A DNA stretch of 64,000 bases from Afifella marina DSM 2698 (GTDB lineage: Bacteria > Pseudomonadota > Alphaproteobacteria > Rhizobiales > Afifellaceae). The first letter of the stretch is position 1. Each line of letters starts with the position of its first letter. Shown piece by piece: positions 19,140 to 28,604 of this stretch. The stretch spans positions 310,001-374,000 of the forward strand of contig NZ_FMVW01000003.1 of the NCBI RefSeq assembly GCF_900102695.1. The letters are read 5' to 3'. The translations under genes were made by a program, and so were the position numbers. The notes beneath the pieces were generated by a model, which saw only the letters and a list, made by a program, of their open reading frames with translations, ran no database searches and was not told the DNA's origin.

Positions 19140-19835
19140 ATGCATGCGCAGGCGGACCGGCGGTCCCTGGCCGGCACCGTCGATCTCAGCCGGGCGATCC
19201 CGTTTGCGCGCGGCGGGCGGCGGCTCTGCTTTGTCGATCCCTCCAGAAAAGACCGCGGGATCAAGGTGCGACGACCGGATTATACGCTTGCCGACCAGCG
19301 CCGGTCAAAAGCTGCGTGGAAGCGTCTGCGCCCGCTCGTGCGCTTCGATGACAACCGCCAGGACGAGCACATCCTGCGCCGCCTCGGCCAGGTCCGCGGC
19401 GAGGCAGCCTTCGCGCATGTGGCACGGCAGTTCGGCTTCGTGCCGACAAGCCTCGGGATGGGGCTCTCGGTGGAGCTCATTCGCGACGGCGACGGCGAGA
19501 TCTCACGTACGCTCGAAAGCTATCTGACGATCCACGGCTATTCGCCGGAATGTCAGGCAGCCGTCGAGACGTTTTGCGACCATCTCTTCACCTATCGTGT
19601 CCCGACGCGAAAAATCATGTTGTGCAATGTTCTCGTCCAGGAAGATGTCGACGGCCAAATCCGCCGCCTCGTCCTCATCGACGATTTCGGTACGACCAAT
19701 TATTACCCGTTCTTTCTGCGTACCGACGCCTCGCAACAGCGGAAGGTCTTGCGAAAGGTCGACGATTTCGTCGCCCGCATCCACGGCTTCATCGCCGGCG
19801 ACGTGATGCCCTCGGCCGTCTCGCTTCTCGACTGA
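19140..19835 (+). CDS. YrbL-like (PhoP regulatory network) kinase-fold protein
   Basis: A 231-aa protein resembling YrbL/PhoP_reg-like proteins, which have a protein-kinase-like fold but no settled function. Visible kinase-like elements are the Lys in CFVDPSRKDRGIKV, the Asn in MLCNVLVQ (catalytic-loop position) and IDDFG (DFG-like). The ATG at 19140 is preferred: a more distant start at 19047 would put a strong terminator hairpin inside the coding region. No two-component genes are nearby. It is flanked by divergent comM and convergent gshB. Confidence 0.65.
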   Translation: MHAQADRRSLAGTVDLSRAIPFARGGRRLCFVDPSRKDRGIKVRRPDYTLADQRRSKAAWKRLRPLVRFDDNRQDEHILRRLGQVRGEAAFAHVARQFGFVPTSLGMGLSVELIRDGDGEISRTLESYLTIHGYSPECQAAVETFCDHLFTYRVPTRKIMLCNVLVQEDVDGQIRRLVLIDDFGTTNYYPFFLRTDASQQRKVLRKVDDFVARIHGFIAGDVMPSAVSLLD

Positions 19836-19843
19836 CGAAGCTC

Positions 19844-19867
19844 GCCCGGGCCAATCTTCGCCCGGGC
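19844..19867. other. Hairpin between convergent yrbL-like gene and gshB
   Basis: Two copies of the self-complementary GCCCGGGC (19844-19851 and 19860-19867) can pair as an 8-bp stem with an 8-nt loop. Neither side has a T-run, so it is not a standard intrinsic terminator for either gene. Confidence 0.4.
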
Positions 19868-19906
19868 AGATCTTGGCGCGGCAAGGCCTTCGCCGACAGT
19901 TGCCCG

Positions 19907-20854
19907 TCAGCCCTTGCAGCGCTTTTCGATCGCGTCCCACACCATCGCAGCCGCGTCGATATCCGAAAAACGCTGCAGCTCGCGGATGCCTGTGGGCGAG
20001 GTGACGTTGATCTCCGTCATCACGTCGCCGATCACGTCGATGCCGACGAGGATGAAGCCGCGCGCCTTGAGTTCCGGGCCGATACGGGCACAGATCTCGC
20101 GATCGCGATCGGTGAGTTCGGCGGCAACGGCCTTGCCGCCGACATGCATGTTGGAGCGCGCATCGCCGACTGCCGGGATCCGGTTGATCGCCCCGGCGGG
20201 CTCGCCGTCGACGATGATGATGCGTTTGTCGCCCTTACGTATCTCCGGCAGATAGCGCTGCACGACGAAGGGCTCGCGGAAGGTCGTCTCGAAAAGTTCG
20301 ATCAGCGAGGAGAGGTTTTCGTCCCCCTCGCTGATACGGAAGACCGCCGCGCCGCCATTGCCGTAGAGCGGCTTCAGGATGATGTCGCGATGCTTTTCGC
20401 GGAAGGCGCGGATCGCTGCGATGTCCCGGGAAATCAGCGTCTCCGGCATCAGATCTGAGAATTCGGTGACGAAGAGTTTTTCCGGTGCGTTGCGCACATG
20501 GGCGGGATCGTTGACGACGAGGGTCTTCGGATGGACCCGCTCCAAGAGATGCGTCGCCGAGATATAGGCCATGTCGAAGGGCGGATCCTGGCGCATCAGG
20601 ACGACGTCGAAATCTTCGAGCCCGAGCTGCTGTTCCGCCTCGTCGAGATTGTAATGGCGGCCGACCTCGTCGGCGACACTCACCGCCCGCATGCGGGCAA
20701 AGACGCGGCCGGCCTCCATCGAAAGGTGCCGCGGCTCGTAATAAAAGAGGCTGTGGCCGCGCTGTTGCGCCTCCAGCATCAGCGCGAAGGTCGTATCGCC
20801 GCGAATATCGATCTGAGCGATCGGATCCATCTGCACTGCGACTGAAAGGGCCAT
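19907..20854 (-). CDS. gshB: Glutathione synthetase GshB
   Basis: GshB (315 aa) joins gamma-glutamylcysteine and glycine with ATP in the cytoplasm. Prokaryotic GshB features are present: N-terminal [48 protein letters not shown] (ATP-grasp glycine-rich loop) and the C-terminal [20 protein letters not shown] with metal-binding Glu and Asn. Length matches the family. It is upstream of a missing terminator: no T-run hairpin follows it before the yrbL-like gene. Confidence 0.96.
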   Translation of the reverse strand: MALSVAVQMDPIAQIDIRGDTTFALMLEAQQRGHSLFYYEPRHLSMEAGRVFARMRAVSVADEVGRHYNLDEAEQQLGLEDFDVVLMRQDPPFDMAYISATHLLERVHPKTLVVNDPAHVRNAPEKLFVTEFSDLMPETLISRDIAAIRAFREKHRDIILKPLYGNGGAAVFRISEGDENLSSLIELFETTFREPFVVQRYLPEIRKGDKRIIIVDGEPAGAINRIPAVGDARSNMHVGGKAVAAELTDRDREICARIGPELKARGFILVGIDVIGDVMTEINVTSPTGIRELQRFSDIDAAAMVWDAIEKRCKG

Positions 20855-20945
20855 TGGTCTCTCCGTTCTTCCGGCTTCTGCGTTAGCCGCGCTTCATTCC
20901 CGATGCAATCAAGTGGCCCGATGCAATCAAGTGGGCCGGAGGCAA

Positions 20946-21311
20946 TCAATTGGGAGGGCGAAAGGCGTCCGCAAGATGCCGGGGTAAACGAAAAGGGGAA
21001 ACGAGAACGAGATCGAAGCGCTGCGTGAACTCCATGGCGGCGGGATGCCGCGAGGTCCAAACGCTTGCGGCGGCGCCGATGCGCCTTTCGCTGCGTGGGG
21101 TGAGCGCCCAGTCTGCCGCCTCTCTCTCACCGCGAAGCTTCACCTCGACGAAGGCGACGGTGCGGCCGCGACGGGCAATGAGATCGATCTCGCCAAGTGG
21201 CGTCCGGTAGCGGCGTGCGAGGATCCTATACCCCTTCATCATGAGGAAGAGCGCCGCCGCCATCTCGGCCATATGGCCCTGTCGGTAGGCCCGGCGCCGC
21301 TTGTCGCTCAT
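20946..21311 (-). CDS. yraN: YraN family endonuclease-like protein (UPF0102)
   Basis: A 121-aa protein with the restriction-endonuclease-like core seen in YraN: GEIDLIARRG followed by VAFVEVKLRG (the Asp...Glu-x-Lys set). The N-terminal RRRAYRQGHMAEMAAALFL helix and RRYRTPLGEIDL are typical. Cellular role is unknown in most bacteria; a part in DNA repair or uptake has been proposed from its fold. It starts 16 nt after rsmI and is probably co-transcribed with it. Confidence 0.88.
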   Translation of the reverse strand: MSDKRRRAYRQGHMAEMAAALFLMMKGYRILARRYRTPLGEIDLIARRGRTVAFVEVKLRGEREAADWALTPRSERRIGAAASVWTSRHPAAMEFTQRFDLVLVSPFRLPRHLADAFRPPN

Positions 21312-21327
21312 TCAGTGCCCCCGCCTC

Positions 21328-22221
21328 TCACTCCTTGCCGAGCGAAAGCGCGCGCTGATAAAGCGCGCGCCGGGGCAGACCGGTTTCATCGGCCACCTCG
21401 CGGGCGGCATCCTTGACCCCCATGGTGCCAAGACGCTCAGCTAGCATGCGGTCGAGATCCTCCTCATCTAAGCCTGCGCCCGCCTCCTTGGGTGCGGGGG
21501 GCCCAACCACCACGACAATCTCGCCCTTGTCCTGCTCGCCGGCCGCATCGGCAAGATCGGCGAGCGAACCGCGCAAAAACGTTTCATGAAGCTTCGTCAT
21601 CTCCCGGCACAGGCAGACGGGCCGGTCGCCGAGGATCTGTGCCGCGTCGCGGGCAAAGGCCCGGAGCCGATGCGGCGCTTCCAGAAGCACGAGAGCGAAG
21701 GGGAGATCGGCGAACCGGCGAAGCGCGTCGCGTCGCGCCTTCTCCTTCGCCGGCAGAAAACCCAGAAAAAGCGTCGCCTCAGCCGAAATCCCGGCAACGC
21801 TCAGGGCCGCGGTCAGGCTCGATGCTCCCGGAATCGGATGGACGGCAACACCTTCGGCGGCAGCACGTGCGACGAGCCGAGTTCCCGGATCGGAGACGAC
21901 CGGTGTTCCGGCATCTGTGACGAGGGCCACGGCCTCGCCCTCCGCCATCAGCTTGACGAGGCGCTCGTCGACATCGGGATGGGAGTGTTCGTGATAAGCG
22001 GTGAGACGCGTGGTGATGCCGTAGCGCGACAGGAGTTTTCGGGTAACGCGGGTGTCTTCAGCCGCGATCACGTCGGCGGCGGCCAGAACCTCCAGCGCGC
22101 GGATGGTGATGTCGCCGAGATGGCCGATCGGCGTCGCCGTGACGTAGAGGCCCGGCTCGAGATGCGGCGCCGTCAATGCATGGCCCCGCATGACGAAAAT
22201 TCTATCTCTGTCTCCGGCCAT
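21328..22221 (-). CDS. rsmI: 16S rRNA (cytidine(1402)-2'-O)-methyltransferase RsmI
   Basis: RsmI (297 aa) 2'-O-methylates C1402 of 16S rRNA using SAM, fine-tuning the ribosomal P site. It has the tetrapyrrole methylase fold: GLYVTATPIGHLGDITIRA, AAEDTRVTRKLL, VALVTDAGTPVVSDPG and IPGASSLTAALSVAG. The C-terminal HemK-like tail (about 245-297) ends the protein. I chose the ATG at 22221; GTG 22251 and ATG 22188 are alternatives. yraN follows in the same direction. Confidence 0.93.
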   Translation of the reverse strand: MAGDRDRIFVMRGHALTAPHLEPGLYVTATPIGHLGDITIRALEVLAAADVIAAEDTRVTRKLLSRYGITTRLTAYHEHSHPDVDERLVKLMAEGEAVALVTDAGTPVVSDPGTRLVARAAAEGVAVHPIPGASSLTAALSVAGISAEATLFLGFLPAKEKARRDALRRFADLPFALVLLEAPHRLRAFARDAAQILGDRPVCLCREMTKLHETFLRGSLADLADAAGEQDKGEIVVVVGPPAPKEAGAGLDEEDLDRMLAERLGTMGVKDAAREVADETGLPRRALYQRALSLGKE

Positions 22222-22320
22222 TCTCTGCGGCTGCCCTTGAGACGGCGCCACGCGCCGCTTATGACGAATGCCTAGGATCCAAAAGGGGGCCTGGCAACCA
22301 TTCCGGGCGGGAGAGACGAC

Positions 22321-23514
22321 GTGTTCAGGCGGAATTTTTCGATGCCGAGTGGCCTTTTCGGCTGGTTCGCGGCAACTCTCCTATTCCTGTTTCTGGCGGG
22401 ATGCACCTCCATGTCGGGGAACGGCGGGGGCAATCTGCCGGTCAATCAGGGGCCTGCCGCTCCAACCGGCGAGGTCATCGGCAGCGGCGCCACTCGCGTC
22501 GCCATGCTTCTGCCGCTGACGGCGACGGGCAATGCCGGCAATGCCGCGCAGGCATTTCGCAATTCCGCCGAGACGGCGATGCGCGACTTCCCCAACGTGC
22601 CGATCTCGCTCATCGTCTATGACACCGGTGGCACGCCGGCCGGGGCGCAGGCGGCCGCCCAGAAGGCGGTCTCAGAGGGAACCAAGATCGTTCTCGGACC
22701 GCTTTTCGCCTCATCGGTGAGCGCTGCCGCACCCGTGGCGCGCCGCGCCAATGCGCCGATGGTGGCCTTCTCGTCCGACACCGCAGTTGCCGGCCCGGGC
22801 GTCTATCTCCTCAGCTTCCTGCCGGGCTCGGATGCAGAACGCATCGTCTCCTATGCGGCGAGCGAAGGGCGGGAATCCTTTGCCGCGCTCCTGCCCAACA
22901 ACGCCTATGGCACCGTCGTCGACGCGGCCTTCCGCCAGGCGGTCGCCAATTCGGGTGGACGGGTCGTCGCGATCGAGCATTACGACCTCACCGACGCCGA
23001 CATCCGGGCGAAGACGGCCGATATCGCGGCGATTTCCTCACGCATCGATGCGCTTTTCATTCCCGACGCCGGCCAGGCGCCGGCCCTCATCTCGCAGGCG
23101 CTCGGCTCCGCCGGCAGCAACATCAAGCTTTTGGGCAGCGGCCAGTGGAACGATCCGGCCGTCCTCAACAACGGCGCGCTCGCCGGCGGCTGGTTCCCGG
23201 CACCGACGCGGCGCACTTTCGACGGGTTCGCCGCGCGCTATCGGGCGGCCTATGGCTCTGAGCCGCCGCGCAACGCGACACTTGCCTACGACGCCACGGT
23301 TCTGGCGGCCGGGCTCGTACGGCAGAATCCCGACGATGCGTTTTCCGCGAGCCTTCTCACCAATCCGAACGGCTTCAACGGCGTGGACGGCGTTTTCCGC
23401 CTCAAATCGGACGGTACCAATCAGCGCCAGCTCGCCGTTTACGAAGTCACCGGCTCCGGCGCCCGCCTGATCGACGAGGCTCCCCGTTCCTTCTCCGGCG
23501 CAGGCGGCTTCTGA
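22321..23514 (+). CDS. Lipoprotein with LpoA-like periplasmic-binding fold (penicillin-binding protein activator)
   Basis: A 397-aa lipoprotein: signal peptide ends in a lipobox FLAGC with the lipidated Cys at residue 28. The mature part is a type I periplasmic-binding fold with RVAMLLPLTATGNAG, IVLGPLFASSVSAAAPVAR and NNAYGTVVDAAF, as in leucine-binding-like proteins and LpoA-type activators of class A penicillin-binding proteins. The GTG start at 22321 has a GGGAGAG site upstream. It is divergent from rsmI, matching the usual lpoA/rsmI pairing, which supports a cell-wall role; a direct partner is not visible. Confidence 0.8.
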   Translation: MFRRNFSMPSGLFGWFAATLLFLFLAGCTSMSGNGGGNLPVNQGPAAPTGEVIGSGATRVAMLLPLTATGNAGNAAQAFRNSAETAMRDFPNVPISLIVYDTGGTPAGAQAAAQKAVSEGTKIVLGPLFASSVSAAAPVARRANAPMVAFSSDTAVAGPGVYLLSFLPGSDAERIVSYAASEGRESFAALLPNNAYGTVVDAAFRQAVANSGGRVVAIEHYDLTDADIRAKTADIAAISSRIDALFIPDAGQAPALISQALGSAGSNIKLLGSGQWNDPAVLNNGALAGGWFPAPTRRTFDGFAARYRAAYGSEPPRNATLAYDATVLAAGLVRQNPDDAFSASLLTNPNGFNGVDGVFRLKSDGTNQRQLAVYEVTGSGARLIDEAPRSFSGAGGF

Positions 23515-23634
23515 CGCAGCGCCGGTCTTCGCCTTCAAAACGTGCAATTTTAACTGTCTTTTAGAATTCGTCGCGACGTCGCGGAGCAAGCTTCGCATAT
23601 TAGGGAGAGTTTCTTCCGAAAGAAGGATCGCGCC

Positions 23635-24705
23635 ATGGATGCGGCCGGCACGGCGAACACCCCATTAAGAACGCGTGTCGCATGGGTCGACGTCGCCAAG
23701 GGTTTTTGCATCATCATGGTGGTGATGATGCATTCCACGCTGGGGGTGGAGAAGGCGGTCGGCGCCAACGGCTGGATGAATTACGTCGTCGAATTCGCCC
23801 GCCCCTTCCGAATGCCCGACTTCTTCATGATCGCGGGGCTTTTCCTGTCGGCCCGGATCACCGCACCTTTGCGCCTCTATGTCGACCGCAAGATCCTGCA
23901 TTTCGCGTATTTTTACGTGCTCTGGCTCACCATCCAGTTCGTCCTGAAGGCCCCGGAATTCGCCTCGGACTATGGCTGGGGCGGCGCCTTGCTGTTCTAT
24001 CTGAAGAGCTTCGTGGAACCTTTCGGCACGCTCTGGTTCATCTACCATCTGGCGATCTTTTTCGCCGTGACGCGCCTCGTCCACGGCCGCGTGCCCGCCT
24101 GGCTCGTCTGGCTGGTGGCAGCCGGGCTTGAGATCGCGCATATCAACACCGGCTCGATGCTGATCGACGAATTCGCTTCCCGCTTCGTCTATTTCTACAC
24201 GGGCTTCATCCTGGCGGATGCGATTTTCCGCTTTGCGGACCGTGCCGACCGGCATCTCCTTTTCGGTGTCGGCTATCTGGCGGTCTGGAGTGCCCTCAAC
24301 GCGGCCTGCGTGTTCGGCGGAATCTCGAAACTGCCCGGCATTTCGCTCGGCCTCGGTTTCGCGGGGGCGGTCGCGGTCTGCACCTTCTCCGTTCTTCTCG
24401 CCAAGACGTTCGTCTTGCGCCCCTTGACCTATCTCGGCGCCAATTCGATCGTCGTCTATCTCGCCTTCTTCCTGCCGATGGTGGTGACCCGCAGCATCCT
24501 TTTGAAGCTCGGTGTCATCACCGATATCGGCACGATCTCGCTTCTCGTCACGGCGGCGGGCGTCATCGGCCCGGTGATCCTCTACGAGTTTACCCGCCGT
24601 ACCGGCTGGGGCACCTTCCTCTTCGTGCGCCCCGCCTGGGCCCGGATCGACCAGCCCTGGCGCAGCAAACCCGGACAGAAGGCGGCGATCGCTCCGGCGG
24701 AGTAA
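23635..24705 (+). CDS. Acyltransferase 3 (OafA/OpgC-like) membrane protein
   Basis: A 356-aa polytopic protein with about ten membrane segments. The N-terminal motif RVAWVDVAKGFCIIMVVMMH with its catalytic-type His, and FRMPDFFMIAGLFLS, mark the acyltransferase 3 family. These enzymes transfer acyl groups (often acetyl or succinyl) to envelope sugars. The substrate is not evident; OpgC-like modification of periplasmic glucans is one possibility. It stands alone between the LpoA-like lipoprotein and polA. Confidence 0.8.
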   Translation: MDAAGTANTPLRTRVAWVDVAKGFCIIMVVMMHSTLGVEKAVGANGWMNYVVEFARPFRMPDFFMIAGLFLSARITAPLRLYVDRKILHFAYFYVLWLTIQFVLKAPEFASDYGWGGALLFYLKSFVEPFGTLWFIYHLAIFFAVTRLVHGRVPAWLVWLVAAGLEIAHINTGSMLIDEFASRFVYFYTGFILADAIFRFADRADRHLLFGVGYLAVWSALNAACVFGGISKLPGISLGLGFAGAVAVCTFSVLLAKTFVLRPLTYLGANSIVVYLAFFLPMVVTRSILLKLGVITDIGTISLLVTAAGVIGPVILYEFTRRTGWGTFLFVRPAWARIDQPWRSKPGQKAAIAPAE

Positions 24706-24786
24706 AACCTCTCTTCGCAGGGGATGCGGCGTGCGCCGGATCGGTTCTGCTTGAAATCGGAAGCGCGGCAGTCAAATCTCCGCGCC

Positions 24787-27700
24787 ATGAGCTCCTCCGA
24801 AAAATCTGCCTCCGGCGCCGGCATGACATCCGGCGATCATCTCGTCCTCGTCGACGGCTCCGCCTTCATCTTCCGCGCCTTCCATGCCCTGCCACCTTTG
24901 ACGCGCAAATCCGACGGCCTGCCCGTCGGTGCGGTCTCCGGCTTCTGCAACATGATCTGGAAGCTCCTGCAGGAGGGACCGACGCCGGAGAAAGGCGACG
25001 AGCCCACGCATTTTGCCGTCATCTTCGATTATTCGGCGAAGACGTTCCGCAACGAGATCTACCCCGAGTACAAGGCGCATCGGCCCGAACCGCCGGAGGA
25101 TCTCGTTCCGCAATTCAGCCTGATCCGCGACGCGACGCGCGCCTTCAACCTCGCCTGCGTCGAACAGCAGGGATGGGAGGCGGACGACCTCATCGCCACC
25201 TATGCGAAGCTCGCCTGCGAGGCCGGGGCGCGCACGACCATCATCTCCTCCGACAAGGATCTGATGCAGCTGATCGGGCCCACCGTCATCATGTTCGACA
25301 CGATGCGCGACCAGCTGATCGATGCCGAATTCGTCATGCAGAAGTTCGGCGTCTTCCCCGACAAGATGATCGATCTGCAAGCGCTGACCGGCGATGCGAC
25401 CGACAACGTGCCGGGCGTGCCGGGCATCGGTCCGAAAACCGCCGCCCAGCTTCTGCATGAGTACGGAGACCTCGAAACGCTTCTCTCCCGCGCCTCGGAA
25501 ATCAAGCAGAACAAGCGCCGCGAAAACCTCATCGAATTTGCCGAGCAGGCGCGCATCTCCAAAAAGCTCGTCGAACTCTCCACGAGCGTGCCGATCGAGG
25601 TGCCGCTCGGCGATCTCGCCGTGGAAGGCCTCGACGCGGCGAAGGCGATCGGCTTCTGCAAGGCGATGGAGTTCAACACGCTGACCCGCCGCATCGCCGA
25701 AAGAATGGAGGCCGACGCGGCGGCAATCTCCGCACCTACACTCGAAATCGCGGGCTGGGGTGCAGGCCCCGCCGCCCACGGCCCGGACCTTGCCGAGACG
25801 ACGGGGGACGGGACGGGCGAGGTCGCAGCAGCTGGCGATGGGGCTTTCGCCGCCGAGCGCGGCTTTCTGGCGGCCCCCGCCGATCTTGCACGCCAGCGCG
25901 CCGAGACGGCGATTGAACCCAAGATCGATCCGAGCTCTTACGCATGCGTGCGCACCGTCGAGGCGCTCGAGGCGTGGATTGGACGTGCCTACGCGGCGGG
26001 GCGTCTCGCCTTCGATACGGAGACGACGAGCCTCAATCCCTTGCAGGCGACGCTGTGCGGCGTCTCGCTCGCGATCGCGCCGGGTGAGGCATGCTACGTG
26101 CCTCTCGGCCACCGTCGCCCAGATGCCGCCCCCCATTCCGACCTGTTTGGCGGGGGTGCAGAGACTGGAAAAGCCGCAGAAGCCGCGGCGGAAGGCGGTG
26201 CTGACTCTTCCTCTTCTTCCGATTCAAGCGATAGTGACTATACACAGATCGGCGAGGCCAGGGCGCTCGAACTCCTAAAGCCGCTCCTGGAAGATCCGAC
26301 GATCCTCAAGATCGGCCAGAACCTCAAATACGACTGGCTGCTCTTGAAAGCCCGCGGCATCGAGATCGCGAGTTACGACGATACGATGCTGATTTCCTAC
26401 GCGCTCGACGCCGGTTTCGGCCAGCAGCACGGGATGGACATTCTCTCGGAGCGCCATCTCGGCCACAAGCCGATCGCCTATAAGGACGTCTGCGGCACCG
26501 GCCGCGACAAGGTTACCTTCGACTTCGCGCCGATCGATCGCGCCACCTCTTATGCTGCCGAGGATGCCGACGTCACGCTACGGCTCTGGCTGGTCTTGAA
26601 GCCGCGCCTTGCTGCCGAAGGGCTCACCAATGTCTACGAGCGGCTGGAACGGCCGCTCCTGCCGGTGCTCGCCCGCATGGAAGAGCGCGGCATCAAGGTC
26701 GATCGCGACATCCTCTCGCGGCTTTCCGGCCGCTTCGCGCAGAAGGCCGCCGGGCTCGAAGCGGAGATTTTCGAGATGGCGGGCGAAACGTTCAACATCG
26801 GCTCGCCAAAACAGCTTGGGGAGATCCTTTTCGGCAAGCTCGGCCTGCCGGGTGGCCGCAAGACCAAGGGCGGCCAATGGTCGACGGACCTCAAGGTGCT
26901 GGAGGATCTGGCGGCCGAGGGCCACCCCCTGCCGATGAAGATCGTCGCCTGGCGCCGGCTCACCAAGCTCAAGGGCACCTATACCGACGCCATCCCCTCC
27001 TATCTCGACGCACGCGGGCGGGTGCACACGTCTTATTCCCTCGCCTCAACGACGACGGGCCGGCTCTCCTCCTCAGAGCCGAACCTGCAGAACATTCCCG
27101 TTCGCACTGAGGAGGGGCGTGAAATCCGCACCGCCTTCGTGGCGGAGGAAGGCACCCGGCTCCTCTCGGCCGATTATTCGCAGATCGAACTCCGGATTCT
27201 CGCCCATATCGCGGAAATCCCCGCGCTTCGCCGCGCCTTCGAGGACGGGCTCGACATTCATGCGATGACGGCCTCGGAGATGTTTTCGACGCCGATCGAA
27301 GGCATGGATCCGATGATCCGTCGGCGCGCCAAGGCGATCAATTTCGGCATCATCTACGGCATTTCGGCCTTCGGGCTCGCCGCCCAGCTCGGTATCGGCC
27401 GCGAGGAGGCGGGCGACTACATCAAGACCTATTTCAAGCGCTTCCCCGGCATCCGCGATTATATGGAGGAAACGAAGGAGAAGGCGCGCGACAAGGGCTA
27501 TGTGGAGACGCTCTTCGGGCGCCGGGCACATTTCCCGAACATCAAGCACTCCAACCATTCGATCCGTTCCGGCGCGGAACGCGCAGCGATCAACGCTCCG
27601 ATCCAGGGATCGGCCGCAGATATCATCCGCCGCGCCATGATCCGCATGGAAGATGCGCTCGCCGAGGCACAGCTTTCCGCGCGCATGCTCTTGCAGGTGC

Positions 27701-27858
27701 ATGACGAACTGATTTTCGAAGTGCCGGAGGAAGAGGTGGAGGCGAGCCTGCCCGTCATCCGCGAGGTGATGGAAAAGGCGGCGGAGCCGGCCGTGGCGCT
27801 CAGGGTCCCGCTGCAGGTTGATGCGCGGGCTGCCGACAATTGGGAAGCCGCGCATTAG
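24787..27858 (+). CDS. polA: DNA polymerase I
   Basis: Pol I (1023 aa) fills gaps and removes primers in replication and repair. Order: 5' nuclease (about 15-290; VDGSAFIFRAFHALPPL, DKDLMQL), 3'-5' exonuclease with FDTETT at about 409 and DDTMLISYALDA, then polymerase with motif A SADYSQIELRILAH (about 793), motif B RRRAKAINFGIIYG (about 848) and motif C QVHDELIFEV (about 971). An Ala/Glu- and Ser/Asp-rich insertion (about 452-488) interrupts the exonuclease domain. The ATG at 24787 is the likely start; 24823 is possible. Confidence 0.96.
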   Translation: MSSSEKSASGAGMTSGDHLVLVDGSAFIFRAFHALPPLTRKSDGLPVGAVSGFCNMIWKLLQEGPTPEKGDEPTHFAVIFDYSAKTFRNEIYPEYKAHRPEPPEDLVPQFSLIRDATRAFNLACVEQQGWEADDLIATYAKLACEAGARTTIISSDKDLMQLIGPTVIMFDTMRDQLIDAEFVMQKFGVFPDKMIDLQALTGDATDNVPGVPGIGPKTAAQLLHEYGDLETLLSRASEIKQNKRRENLIEFAEQARISKKLVELSTSVPIEVPLGDLAVEGLDAAKAIGFCKAMEFNTLTRRIAERMEADAAAISAPTLEIAGWGAGPAAHGPDLAETTGDGTGEVAAAGDGAFAAERGFLAAPADLARQRAETAIEPKIDPSSYACVRTVEALEAWIGRAYAAGRLAFDTETTSLNPLQATLCGVSLAIAPGEACYVPLGHRRPDAAPHSDLFGGGAETGKAAEAAAEGGADSSSSSDSSDSDYTQIGEARALELLKPLLEDPTILKIGQNLKYDWLLLKARGIEIASYDDTMLISYALDAGFGQQHGMDILSERHLGHKPIAYKDVCGTGRDKVTFDFAPIDRATSYAAEDADVTLRLWLVLKPRLAAEGLTNVYERLERPLLPVLARMEERGIKVDRDILSRLSGRFAQKAAGLEAEIFEMAGETFNIGSPKQLGEILFGKLGLPGGRKTKGGQWSTDLKVLEDLAAEGHPLPMKIVAWRRLTKLKGTYTDAIPSYLDARGRVHTSYSLASTTTGRLSSSEPNLQNIPVRTEEGREIRTAFVAEEGTRLLSADYSQIELRILAHIAEIPALRRAFEDGLDIHAMTASEMFSTPIEGMDPMIRRRAKAINFGIIYGISAFGLAAQLGIGREEAGDYIKTYFKRFPGIRDYMEETKEKARDKGYVETLFGRRAHFPNIKHSNHSIRSGAERAAINAPIQGSAADIIRRAMIRMEDALAEAQLSARMLLQVHDELIFEVPEEEVEASLPVIREVMEKAAEPAVALRVPLQVDARAADNWEAAH

Positions 27859-27932
27859 ACAGCCGATCTAGTGCCCGCATCGCCAGCGAACCGGACAGGC
27901 GCCGACATGGCGCAGCGTTAGTCTGACATGCG

Positions 27933-27969
27933 CGCGCCCGGCCTCACCTCATCGGCGAGACCGGGCGCG
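27933..27969 (+). other. Hairpin after polA
   Basis: A perfect 9-bp stem CGCGCCCGG/CCGGGCGCG (27933-27941 with 27961-27969) with a 19-nt loop but no T-run. It lies between polA and the convergent small gene and may stabilise the polA mRNA end. Confidence 0.4.
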
Positions 27970-28021
27970 GTGCAATCCTGCGGCCGGCATGCGTCGACCG
28001 CAATCGACAACGTAGCTTCCG

Positions 28022-28342
28022 TTACGCGGCGGTGCCGCCGGCACCGTTCGCAGGACCGGCCGGGGCCAGATCCAGGACTGCGCCCGACGCCTTCGGCTCG
28101 ATCGGCTGCAGCTGCTTGCGTTCCTCGTCGGTCCAGGTGGCGATATGGATCACCGCCGCCGGCTCGCCGGGCTGGTTCGGATCGTTCACCGGTTCCAGGA
28201 CGAGAAGGCCCGTGTTGTCGACGTAAAACGTATGGTCGCCGAAGTTCTGCTTCAGCGGCTCCATAGCCGGGTTGTCTTCCGGAATGGGTTCGGCACCCAC
28301 GGTCTCACGGACCGCGGCAATCTGGTTGTCGCTGAGTTTCAA
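28022..28342 (-). CDS. Conserved hypothetical protein (~106 aa)
   Basis: A small acidic, soluble protein without signal peptide or membrane segment. The core KQNFGDHTFYVDNTGLLVLEP and IATWTDEERKQLQPIEPK looks like short conserved proteins found in Rhizobiales; I do not know a function. The likely start is TTG at 28342 (MKLSDNQIAAV) with a GGGGG run upstream; longer readings to 28459 give an arginine-rich leader that looks non-coding. The C terminus is Ala/Gly/Pro-rich. It is convergent with polA. Confidence 0.6.
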   Translation of the reverse strand: MKLSDNQIAAVRETVGAEPIPEDNPAMEPLKQNFGDHTFYVDNTGLLVLEPVNDPNQPGEPAAVIHIATWTDEERKQLQPIEPKASGAVLDLAPAGPANGAGGTAA

Positions 28343-28604
28343 GCATAGCCCCCAAAGTTCGGGGTTCGGACCCGACGCCACCGAACGTCTGCGGGTCCAT
28401 CTGTTGGGCGAAAGGGCGGCGCCATTCCTCGCAGGTAGGAGCCCCGCCTTGCTCCGCAAGGGGCGGAAAGCGCGCCCGGCGCGTTTTTATGCAGCTATTT
28501 CGTGTATTTTTGCAGTTTGACGTTGTTCCAGACACTTCACATTGTGGGGAACAGCGAAGGAAGGCTCGGGTTTTGCCAAAGAGCCAATTCCGAGGAGGGT
28601 AAGG
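28343..28604. other. Non-coding region with hairpins between divergent small genes
   Basis: This 262-nt stretch separates the small hypothetical gene and the HhH protein. A short GC hairpin (28471-28483) followed by five T residues could be a plus-strand terminator or leader structure. No gene is evident. Confidence 0.4.
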
